Shown here one piece after another: positions 1 to 4,995 of a stretch of DNA of 5,909 nt (positions are counted from its first letter, which is position 1; each line of letters begins with the position of its first letter). Where the stretch lies: the NCBI GenBank assembly GCA_900771045.1, contig CAAGMM010000451.1:1-5909 (forward strand), given 5' to 3'. Origin of the DNA: Bacteroidales bacterium. Its GTDB lineage: Bacteria; Bacteroidota; Bacteroidia; Bacteroidales; F082. The notes beneath the pieces are model-generated. The model did no database searches. It saw only the letters and a program-made list of their open reading frames with translations, and had not been told where the DNA came from. A program made the position numbers and the translations under genes.

Positions 1-213
1 GCCAAAGCGCAAGCCTGGTATTACGGAGAAATTCTTCGCGACAGACGCAAATCACTTCAACTCACCCAACAGGATCTTGCAGAACGCATCGGTAAAGAAC
101 GCACATACATAAGCCGCATCGAGAAAGGCGAGACTGACATGCAGTTATCATCCTTTCTACAAATTGCGGAAGCATTAAATATGAGAATCAGAATGGAAGC
201 TGTAATAGTGTAA
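1..213 (+). CDS. XRE-family helix-turn-helix protein, HigA-antitoxin-like (5' end outside the window)
   Basis: The open frame enters from the left edge and ends at TAA (211-213), leaving 70 C-terminal residues. The visible part begins AKAQAWYYGEILRDRRKSL. It continues as a classic HTH_3/XRE DNA-binding domain: LTQQDLAERIG forms the first helix pair, then the recognition-helix region (RTYISRIEKGE), then a closing helix (FLQIAEALNM). The short hydrophobic tail RIRMEAVIV ends the protein. The pattern of a short leader, an 'EILRDRRK' helix, 'YISRIEKGE' and a single HTH reaching almost to the C-terminus resembles HigA-type antitoxins of Bacteroidota. These usually follow a HigB/RelE-like toxin gene and repress their shared operon. 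The toxin and the start codon would lie to the left, so the toxin-antitoxin role is an inference. A stand-alone XRE regulator is the alternative. The DNA-binding domain itself is certain. Confidence 0.85.
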   Translation, partial: AKAQAWYYGEILRDRRKSLQLTQQDLAERIGKERTYISRIEKGETDMQLSSFLQIAEALNMRIRMEAVIV

Positions 214-258
214 CTAATTGTTTTTCGGCGGTTCTCAATTAACTTACGTCTGAACAGG

Positions 259-353
259 CAGTCCGCAATTCCGTTTTATGTCTTTTCTCCTTGTTTATGC
301 CGTCTCGGTTAAACGTTTTCAGTCTTCATCGGACTGTCATTTCCTGATTCAGG
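259..353. repeat. Small inverted repeats in the gap after the HTH gene
   Basis: The 204 bases between the HTH gene and the tRNA hold no coding frame I can support. They contain several short hairpins. CAGTCCG (259-265) is the exact inverse of CGGACTG (330-336). Part of the second arm can instead pair locally, CAGTC (320-324) with GACTG (332-336) across a 7-base loop. CCTG/CAGG (343-346 and 350-353) forms another small stem. None is followed by a good T-run, so I do not call a terminator for the HTH gene. Short repeats of this size can arise by chance. Confidence 0.3.
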
Positions 354-367
354 TTGACAAAGTATCA

Positions 368-409
368 TAAATAAAAAAGACAACGATTGATAACCAATTC
401 ATTGTCTTT
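368..409 (-). terminator. Rho-independent terminator of the tRNA-Ala transcript
   Basis: Read on the minus strand just after the tRNA 3' end, AAAGACAA (409-402) pairs with TTGTCTTT (383-376). The stem continues inward through a G·T wobble, GA/TC, one bulged A and TTG/CAA, closing on a GTTAT loop. A run of T and A follows (TTTTATTT, about 375-368). Hairpin plus U-tract 9 bases downstream of the tRNA is a textbook intrinsic terminator for a monocistronic tRNA gene. The plus-strand reading lacks a comparable T-run, so it probably works in one direction only. Confidence 0.8.
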
Positions 410-417
410 GTGAGTTG

Positions 418-490
418 TGGAGCATAGGAGAATCGAACTCCTGACCTTTTGAATGCCATTCAAACGCTCTACCAACTGAGCTAATACCCC
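418..490 (-). tRNA. tRNA-Ala (anticodon GGC)
   Basis: The minus strand folds into a complete 73-base cloverleaf. The acceptor GGGGTAT/ATGCTCC contains the G3·U70 wobble pair that is the main identity element of alanine tRNAs. The D arm is GCTC/GAGC. The anticodon stem TTTGA/TCAAA encloses the loop ATGGCAT, giving anticodon GGC, which reads GCC codons. The T arm AGGAG/CTCCT carries the standard TTCGATT loop, and the discriminator is A. Positions 32 and 38 are A and T, the pair known to be conserved in tRNA-Ala(GGC). The 3' CCA is not encoded (CAA follows the discriminator), so it must be added after transcription. The gene is a single unit with its own upstream promoter and downstream terminator. 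Confidence 0.97.
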
Positions 491-504
491 ATCAAAAAGT
501 TCTG

Positions 505-533
505 CAAAGATACGATTTTTTTTGATAATACAA
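505..533 (-). promoter_or_regulatory. Promoter of tRNA-Ala (Bacteroidetes type)
   Basis: On the minus strand TATCTTTG (512-505) matches the Bacteroidetes -7 consensus TAnnTTTG. A TTG (533-531) lies 18 bases upstream and is a plausible -33 element. The expected transcription start is near 498, a few bases before the mature tRNA 5' end at 490. The -7 match is exact, while the -33 element is shorter than the ideal TTTG. Confidence 0.72.
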
Positions 534-581
534 GATATTTTTTAATTTTTTTTATTTTTATTTTTCTTAAAAATGTTTTGA

Positions 582-589
582 TAACTTTG
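582..589 (+). promoter_or_regulatory. -7 promoter box for the serine dehydratase gene
   Basis: TAACTTTG matches the Bacteroidetes -7 consensus TAnnTTTG and sits 35 bases before the ATG. This predicts a start site near 596 and a 5' leader of about 30 bases. The bases where a -33 TTTG should lie (around 558-562) are only a T-rich run, so that half is weak. The box faces away from the tRNA promoter, with a very AT-rich tract (about 515-575) between them. Confidence 0.65.
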
Positions 590-624
590 CAGATATAAAC
601 AGACATTGACAAAATCGTTATAAA

Positions 625-1842
625 ATGAAGACAATCAGAGAGATATACAGAATCGGACACGGTCCGTCGAGCAGTCACACGATGGCTCCGCGCTTTGCGG
701 CAGAAAAATTTCTCGAAGATTTCAAGGGTGCGCCGTATTTCGAAGTGACTCTTTACGGCAGTCTCGCGGCCACCGGCAAAGGACACTTCACCGATAAAGC
801 CATTATGGAAGTACTTCAGCCGTACGGCAAAGTCGATATTATCTGGAAGCCGGAAATAATTCTCCCATATCATCCTAATGGTATGAAATTCAAGGCTTTC
901 GATGCTGACAAGAAACTTATAAGTGAGAAGACTTACTACAGCGTCGGCGGCGGTGCTCTCGAAGAAGAAGGCAAGCCCAACGTGCTTCCCGACATTTATC
1001 CTCTGACGAAAATGACCGACATCCTTCAGTGGTGCGAACGTTCAGGGAAAACATATTGGGAATATGTGATTGAAAACGAACCCGCCGATTTTGACCTTCT
1101 CGGCTATCTTGGGCGCGTACTCTCGACGATGTATGAGACTGTGGAACGCGGTCTGCAAAAGGAGGGTCGTCTTCCCGGGCCTCTCAACCTGCCGCGCAAA
1201 GCAGCCCAATACTACATTAAAGCATCTGGTTATCAAGGTTCTATGCGCAACCGCGGACTCGTCTTCGCGTATGCGCTCGCCGTTTCTGAGGAAAACGCTT
1301 CCGGCGGGCTTGTCGTGACGGCTCCGACATGCGGCTCTTGCGGCGTCCTGCCTGCCGTTTTGTGTCATCTCGGCACAAACTACCAATTTTCGGAAATGAG
1401 GATTGTGAGGGCTTTGGCTACGGCGGCTCTGTTTGGCAACGTCGTCAAGGAAAACGCCTCCATTTCCGGCGCCGAAGTGGGCTGTCAGGGCGAAGTCGGC
1501 GTGGCTTGTGCTATGGCTGCCGCCGCCGCATGCCAGTTGTTCGGAGGAAGTCCGGCACAAATAGAATACGCCGCCGAAATGGCTCTCGAACATCACCTCG
1601 GGATGACCTGCGACCCGATTTGCGGCCTCGTCCAGATTCCGTGTATCGAAAGAAACGCCTTCGCCGCAGCCCGCGCAATGGATTCCAACATCTTCTCCAC
1701 ACTGTCAGACGGAAAACACAGAATCTCTTTCGACAAAGTCGTAGATACAATGAAGAAAACGGGACACGACCTCCCGAATCTCTACAAAGAGACATCAACC
1801 GGCGGCCTCGCCACTGAATGGAAAGATAAGGACTACGAATGA
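625..1842 (+). CDS. sdaA: L-serine dehydratase (L-serine ammonia-lyase), iron-sulfur type, single chain
   Basis: This cytoplasmic enzyme converts L-serine to pyruvate and ammonia with a [4Fe-4S] cluster rather than pyridoxal phosphate. The 405-residue chain fuses both domains of the family. The beta domain is N-terminal (about 1-150) and opens with the hallmark GHGPSSSHTM (11-20). The catalytic alpha domain (about 165-400) contains SGYQGSMRNRG (201-211), APTCGSCGVLP (233-243), SGAEVGCQGEVG (281-292) and CDPICGLVQIPCIERN (329-344). C287, C329 and C340 have the same spacing (42 and 11 residues) as the three cluster-binding cysteines described for the Legionella enzyme, so the active centre looks intact. 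Length and domain order are normal for the fused form found in many anaerobes and Bacteroidota. The ATG starts directly at the conserved N-terminus. No Shine-Dalgarno precedes it, only an A-rich leader, as is usual in this phylum. It is probably transcribed alone, with its own -7 box and a strong terminator right after the stop. Confidence 0.96.
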   Translation: MKTIREIYRIGHGPSSSHTMAPRFAAEKFLEDFKGAPYFEVTLYGSLAATGKGHFTDKAIMEVLQPYGKVDIIWKPEIILPYHPNGMKFKAFDADKKLISEKTYYSVGGGALEEEGKPNVLPDIYPLTKMTDILQWCERSGKTYWEYVIENEPADFDLLGYLGRVLSTMYETVERGLQKEGRLPGPLNLPRKAAQYYIKASGYQGSMRNRGLVFAYALAVSEENASGGLVVTAPTCGSCGVLPAVLCHLGTNYQFSEMRIVRALATAALFGNVVKENASISGAEVGCQGEVGVACAMAAAAACQLFGGSPAQIEYAAEMALEHHLGMTCDPICGLVQIPCIERNAFAAARAMDSNIFSTLSDGKHRISFDKVVDTMKKTGHDLPNLYKETSTGGLATEWKDKDYE

Positions 1843-1844
1843 GT

Positions 1845-1901
1845 TTTAAGGTGGGTTCTGTAAATTACGCCCGAACTTTATAGAACCGGCCTTAAATTTT
1901 T
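1845..1901 (+). terminator. Rho-independent terminator after the serine dehydratase gene
   Basis: A long interrupted hairpin starts 3 bases after the TGA stop. TTTAAGG (1845-1851) pairs with CCTTAAA (1890-1896), GGTTCT (1854-1859) with AGAACC (1882-1887), and TAAA (1861-1864) with TTTA (1877-1880). A G-G mismatch and two G·T wobbles lie between these blocks, and a 12-base loop closes the top. TTTTT (1897-1901) follows at once. The many matched blocks and the U-tract make this a confident intrinsic terminator. It separates the dehydratase from the transporter gene downstream. Confidence 0.87.
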
Positions 1902-1935
1902 ACAGCCGACTGATGCGTCATTCGTCAAAAAAGTT

Positions 1936-1943
1936 TATCTTTG
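1936..1943 (+). promoter_or_regulatory. -7 promoter box for the LysE-type transporter gene
   Basis: TATCTTTG matches the consensus TAnnTTTG, 23 bases before the transporter ATG, predicting a start near 1950. No clear TTTG is visible 17-21 bases upstream. With the terminator just before it, the box supports separate transcription of the transporter. Confidence 0.62.
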
Positions 1944-1966
1944 CCGGTTGAAATAGAATGTCATAG

Positions 1967-2659
1967 ATGAGTATTATTTTTGAAGGTATTGTTCTCGGTT
2001 TGATGCTCGGCCTCGTCTTCGGATTCGGCCCGGCTTTCTTCACTCTGCTACAGACAAGCATTAACAGCGGTTTCAAGCAGGCTTTGTCTTTTGATTTGGG
2101 CGTGTTGTTCAATGATATTCTTATCGTCGTCATCCTTTTGATGACCCCTATTAAAATTGACCTTTCGGAAGAAGGGACTGCTGTTTGGGCGGGAATCATC
2201 GCCGGCCTTATCGCGGTCGGTTTCGGCGTTTACACCTATTTCAGCAAACCAAGTGATGCGAAGAAACGCACTACCGTCACAATGGAGAAGGTGGCGGAAG
2301 TGGAAGACAGAATACATGAGATGCAGAAACAGAACAACATCGAAATCATAAAAAAAGACTCACTCGGGATAACATATTTTCTTAAAGGATTCACACTCAA
2401 CATCTTTAACCCCTTCGTATGGGCGTTTTGGGTCGCAACGGTCGCTTCTGCCAACGGCGCTTATGAAAGGATTCGTTACCGCATAGTGTTCTTTGCGGCT
2501 ATATTCGGCACGACTTTGACCATAGACCTCCTTAAGATTTTCGGCGCGACAAGCCTGCAAAAGTTCTTTAACGAAAAACGCCTCATAATGCTCAACAAAG
2601 CAACAGGCATCATCCTCGCACTCTGCGGAATAGTCTTGATAATAAGAGTTTTAATGTAA
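1967..2659 (+). CDS. LysE/RhtB-family membrane transporter
   Basis: This is a 230-residue inner-membrane protein. The N-terminus has the family signature: a glycine-rich first helix leading into FGFGPAFFTLLQTSINSGF (18-36), then a second helix with LGVLFNDILIVVILL (44-58). The second half carries the repeat-like YFLKGFTLNIFNPFVWAFW (137-155). Likely membrane segments are near residues 4-28, 40-60, 72-92, 140-162, 172-192 and 209-229. Family members mostly export amino acids (lysine, arginine, homoserine, threonine) or related small molecules. The substrate cannot be read from sequence. A charged stretch of about 40 residues (93-135), rich in Lys, Glu and Asp, sits between helices 3 and 4 and accounts for a length somewhat above the usual 200-210. 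The ATG at 1967 is the first usable start, because an in-frame ATG at 1958 is followed two codons later by TAG. It has its own -7 box and converges on recJ with a 17-base gap. Family call firm, substrate unknown. Confidence 0.87.
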   Translation: MSIIFEGIVLGLMLGLVFGFGPAFFTLLQTSINSGFKQALSFDLGVLFNDILIVVILLMTPIKIDLSEEGTAVWAGIIAGLIAVGFGVYTYFSKPSDAKKRTTVTMEKVAEVEDRIHEMQKQNNIEIIKKDSLGITYFLKGFTLNIFNPFVWAFWVATVASANGAYERIRYRIVFFAAIFGTTLTIDLLKIFGATSLQKFFNEKRLIMLNKATGIILALCGIVLIIRVLM

Positions 2660-2661
2660 AT

Positions 2662-2688
2662 AACCTACTCGACAACCTATTCGACAAC
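2662..2688. repeat. 12-base tandem duplication spanning the recJ stop codon
   Basis: The plus strand reads AACCTACTCGAC then AACCTATTCGAC (2662-2673 and 2674-2685), differing at one base, followed by a further AAC. On the minus strand the unit is exactly four codons, Val-Val-Glu-stop. The recJ frame therefore reads GTT GTC GAA TAG and then GTT GTC GAG TAG. The repeat fills the whole gap between the converging recJ and transporter genes. Confidence 0.8.
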
Positions 2689-4470
2689 TTTTTTCACCGA
2701 CTGTTCCGTTATCTGCTCGTCAAATTTAATGTCTTTGACGTTGAGTTGGAGCGATGTCTTTCCCTGCCAATAGTTTTCCTCTATGGAATAACACATCGTG
2801 AAAGGTTCTTTTTCGTGAATCCTTCTGATAAGATGTCCTTTTTGAAACGCAATCCCACTCAAAACAATATCATCGTTATCTTGCTGTTTTACAACGAGTT
2901 TGAGATGTTTGTGTGTACCGACGGCTCGTGAAAGCCCGTTATCGACGACGTTGTTCGTCATAAAGACAGGTGCGAGGTTGCACGGACCGAAAGGCGCAAA
3001 CTGTTTCAATATCCTGAAGAATTTTGGCGTAATATCTTCAAAATCAATGATTATATCGACGTTTTGTTCGGGGACGAGTTCATCTTCCGTTATATGGCTC
3101 GCCACATATTCTTCAAATCTGCGTGAAAATTCCTCAAGGTTTTCCGGTCGGAGTGAGAGTCCGGCGGCAAATTTATGCCCGCCGAAATGTTCGAGGAGGT
3201 CGGAGCAGCTGTCGATGGCGTCGTATATGTCGAAATCCTTCACGGAGCGTGCGGAGCCGGTGATAAGTCCGTTAGCCTCAGTCAGAACGATGGTCGGGCG
3301 GTAATAGGTGTCGGTGAGCCGCGACGCCACGATGCCGATGACGCCTTTATGCCAGTCTTTGTTGAAAACGACGGTGCTTTTGGCGTTGCGCATTTTCTCG
3401 TCGGCGTCGATAATCGCGAGTGCCTCTTCGGTGATGCTGTTGTCGAACTCACGGCGTTCGGCATTCAGATTATCAATGTTTTCCGCTAATTTCTCGGCGT
3501 GTTCCTTTTTATCGGCGAGCAGCAAACGCACGGAGTCTTCGGCTTTTTTCAGGCGTCCGGCGGCGTTTATCCTCGGCCCTATCGCAAAGACGATGTCGTT
3601 GACTGTGACTTCCCTTTCCAATGCGTCTGATGCTTCATCTCCCTTTGCCTTACGCCTGATGTTGGCGGCAGCAAGGACGGCTTCCACGCCCGGGCGGGTT
3701 TTCCGGTTTATCTGCTCCAACCCGAAATAGGCCAAGACGCGGTTCTCACCCGTCATCGGCACTATGTCCGCCGCAATGCTTATCGCCACGTAGTCGAGTA
3801 GGCTATAGACTTCCTCTATCGGCCTTTTGAAGCGCATCGCAACGGCTGTCACGAGTTTGAAGCCCACTCCGCATCCCGACAACTCCTTGTAAGGATATTG
3901 ACAATCAGGGCGTTTGGAGTCGAGGACGGCGACGGCGGCGGGAATCTCGTCTCCGGGGCGGTGATGGTCGCAGATGATGAAATCGACGGAGCGTTTGTTG
4001 GCGTACTCTATCTTCTCCACGGCCTTTATCCCGCAGTCGAGGGCGATGACGAGGCTGAAACCGTTATCAGCCGCATAGTCGATGCCCTTATAAGAAATAC
4101 CGTAGCCTTCTTCGTACCTGTCCGGAATATAAAACTCTATCCTCTTCTTGTTAATAAGGTTCTTAAGATATGAATAAACCACTGCCACGGCCGTCGTCCC
4201 ATCAACGTCGTAATCGCCGTAAACGAGGATTTTCTCGTGATTCTCAATGGCTTTCTGAATGCGGTCAACAGCTTTGTCCATATCTTTTATGAGATATGGG
4301 TCGTGAAGATGGTCGAGAGACGGCCTGAAAAACTTTTTTGCCCCGTCGAAATCACATACACCGCGTTGGACAAGCAGGGTCGCAAGCACCGCATCAATGC
4401 CCAAAACATCGGCGAGATTCTTAACAACCTGATTGTCAACATCTTTATTTATAATCCAGCGCGTATCCAC
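2677..4470 (-). CDS. recJ: Single-stranded-DNA-specific 5'-3' exonuclease RecJ
   Basis: RecJ degrades single-stranded DNA 5' to 3' in RecF-pathway recombination, mismatch repair and base-excision repair, using Mn2+ or Mg2+. All expected parts are present in 597 residues. The DHH phosphoesterase core has motif I GDYDVDGTTA (85-94), motif II ALDCGIKA (143-150), motif III CDHHRPGDEIP (167-177) and motif IV AADIVP (233-238). These supply the metal ligands D88, D90, D145, H169 (with H170) and D235. GPRINAAGRLKKAEDS (298-313) follows. The DHHA1 domain contains WHKGVIGIVASRL (373-385), GSARS (405-409) and HFGGHKFAAG (428-437). The C-terminal RecJ OB-fold region covers about 470-590. Length is close to the family norm (E. 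coli about 577). The start codon is GTG: no in-frame ATG occurs between it and an upstream in-frame stop, and a weak GGA lies 4 bases before it. It lies 74 bases after yraN on the same strand and may be cotranscribed with it. Confidence 0.97.
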   Translation of the reverse strand: MDTRWIINKDVDNQVVKNLADVLGIDAVLATLLVQRGVCDFDGAKKFFRPSLDHLHDPYLIKDMDKAVDRIQKAIENHEKILVYGDYDVDGTTAVAVVYSYLKNLINKKRIEFYIPDRYEEGYGISYKGIDYAADNGFSLVIALDCGIKAVEKIEYANKRSVDFIICDHHRPGDEIPAAVAVLDSKRPDCQYPYKELSGCGVGFKLVTAVAMRFKRPIEEVYSLLDYVAISIAADIVPMTGENRVLAYFGLEQINRKTRPGVEAVLAAANIRRKAKGDEASDALEREVTVNDIVFAIGPRINAAGRLKKAEDSVRLLLADKKEHAEKLAENIDNLNAERREFDNSITEEALAIIDADEKMRNAKSTVVFNKDWHKGVIGIVASRLTDTYYRPTIVLTEANGLITGSARSVKDFDIYDAIDSCSDLLEHFGGHKFAAGLSLRPENLEEFSRRFEEYVASHITEDELVPEQNVDIIIDFEDITPKFFRILKQFAPFGPCNLAPVFMTNNVVDNGLSRAVGTHKHLKLVVKQQDNDDIVLSGIAFQKGHLIRRIHEKEPFTMCYSIEENYWQGKTSLQLNVKDIKFDEQITEQSVKKVVE

Positions 4471-4488
4471 TTTTCCTATTTTAACTCG

Positions 4489-4496
4489 TAAAGTTA
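4489..4496 (-). promoter_or_regulatory. Possible weak -7 box for recJ
   Basis: On the minus strand TAACTTTA (4496-4489) matches TAnnTTTG except for the last base and lies 18 bases before the recJ GTG. No TTG is found at a suitable distance upstream, and the surroundings are almost pure A and T, where such matches arise by chance. It could give recJ its own transcript in addition to read-through from yraN. Confidence 0.3.
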
Positions 4497-4544
4497 TAAA
4501 AAAATATTATTTACTTCATAAAAAAACAAAAAATTTTTCAACCC

Positions 4545-4913
4545 TCATCGTATTTTGGGGTAAAAAGCGTCTTCCAAATGGTCGAGAATGAATTTTTCCG
4601 TCTTATCGACGACGATTGAAACGATGTCGAACCTGATGTCGCTGTCGATATTCATTATACGCACGTAGCAGTTCGCGGCCCAAATCAGGTTGCGCTGCTT
4701 GTAATTGTCAACGGTGACTTCCGGAGCGATTAGAAACGAGCTTTTCCGCGTTTTGACTTCGACAATGACTATCGTCTTTTCGTCTTTCGCGATAATATCG
4801 ACTTCCTTATGTCCGCAGACCCAGTTCCTTTCGAGGATGGCGTAGCCTTTCGCCGTGAGGTATTCGACGGCCTTCTGCTCCCCAAACCTGCCTAAATCAT
4901 TGTGTGTTATCAT
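4545..4913 (-). CDS. yraN: YraN / UPF0102 family protein (predicted nuclease-fold)
   Basis: A small cytoplasmic protein of 122 residues, the normal length for UPF0102. It opens with the family signature LGRFGEQKAVEYLTAKGY (7-24). It continues with ILERNW (26-31), then KEVDIIAKD (36-44) and IVIVEVKTR (48-56). E37, D39, E52 and K54 reproduce the acidic (E)xD...ExK arrangement of the restriction-endonuclease/Holliday-junction-resolvase-like fold, so a DNA-acting role is plausible. The family's biological function is still poorly defined. Later parts include a Gln-Arg in KQRNLIWAANCYV (72-84) and FDIVSIVVD (95-103), both typical. The ATG places the conserved Gly-Glu at residues 8-11 as expected. 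It is the first gene of a probable yraN-recJ unit, with a -7 box upstream and divergent from the S46 peptidase gene. No terminator with a real hairpin separates it from recJ, only an AT-rich stretch. Confidence 0.93.
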   Translation of the reverse strand: MITHNDLGRFGEQKAVEYLTAKGYAILERNWVCGHKEVDIIAKDEKTIVIVEVKTRKSSFLIAPEVTVDNYKQRNLIWAANCYVRIMNIDSDIRFDIVSIVVDKTEKFILDHLEDAFYPKIR

Positions 4914-4939
4914 GGCTGTTTAAGTTTCATAAATTTTGT

Positions 4940-4971
4940 TTTGCAAAGTTAAGAAAAAATCGCTAAATTTG
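4940..4971 (+). promoter_or_regulatory. Promoter of the S46 peptidase gene (Bacteroidetes type)
   Basis: TTTG (4940-4943) as -33 and TAAATTTG (4964-4971) as -7, separated by exactly 20 bases, fit both halves of the Bacteroidetes promoter consensus. This is the best-formed promoter in the window. Transcription would begin near 4978, giving an AT-rich leader of about 18 bases before the ATG at 4996. Confidence 0.75.
4944..4951 (-). promoter_or_regulatory. -7 promoter box for yraN (and probably recJ)
   Basis: On the minus strand TAACTTTG (4951-4944) matches the Bacteroidetes consensus exactly and lies 30 bases before the yraN ATG, predicting a start near 4937. A clear -33 TTTG is missing (TTC lies near 4973). 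The box lies inside the spacer of the opposite-strand S46 promoter, so the two probably compete for RNA polymerase. Confidence 0.62.
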
Positions 4972-4995
4972 AAGCCTGAAAATAAATTTTTTATT

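Noticed and set aside
215..241. TAATTG/CAATTA inverted repeat as terminator of the HTH gene
   Set aside because: A 6-base AT-rich stem with a 15-base loop and no following T-run is too weak to call.
481..873. 130-residue minus-strand frame covering the tRNA 5' end, the A/T tract and the sdaA start
   Set aside because: It overlaps a certain tRNA, two promoter boxes and the conserved start of sdaA. The C-terminal half is a Lys/Ile-rich translation of a low-complexity tract, with no family resemblance.
1042..1596. 184-residue minus-strand frame inside sdaA
   Set aside because: It is fully antisense to the conserved catalytic domain of serine dehydratase, and its translation (rich in His, Arg, Ser, Cys) matches no family I know.
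1329..1817. 162-residue plus-strand frame inside sdaA in another phase
   Set aside because: Extremely Arg-rich translation, typical of an off-frame reading of codon-biased coding DNA. The sdaA frame is unbroken here.
3308..3730. 140-residue plus-strand frame antisense to recJ
   Set aside because: Ser/Ala-rich shadow of recJ motifs; the recJ frame with all its DHH motifs is continuous.
4505..4540. A-rich/T-rich palindrome after yraN as an intrinsic terminator
   Set aside because: AAAAATTTTT has no loop and no GC pairs, so it would not form a stable hairpin. The region is just AT-rich spacer.
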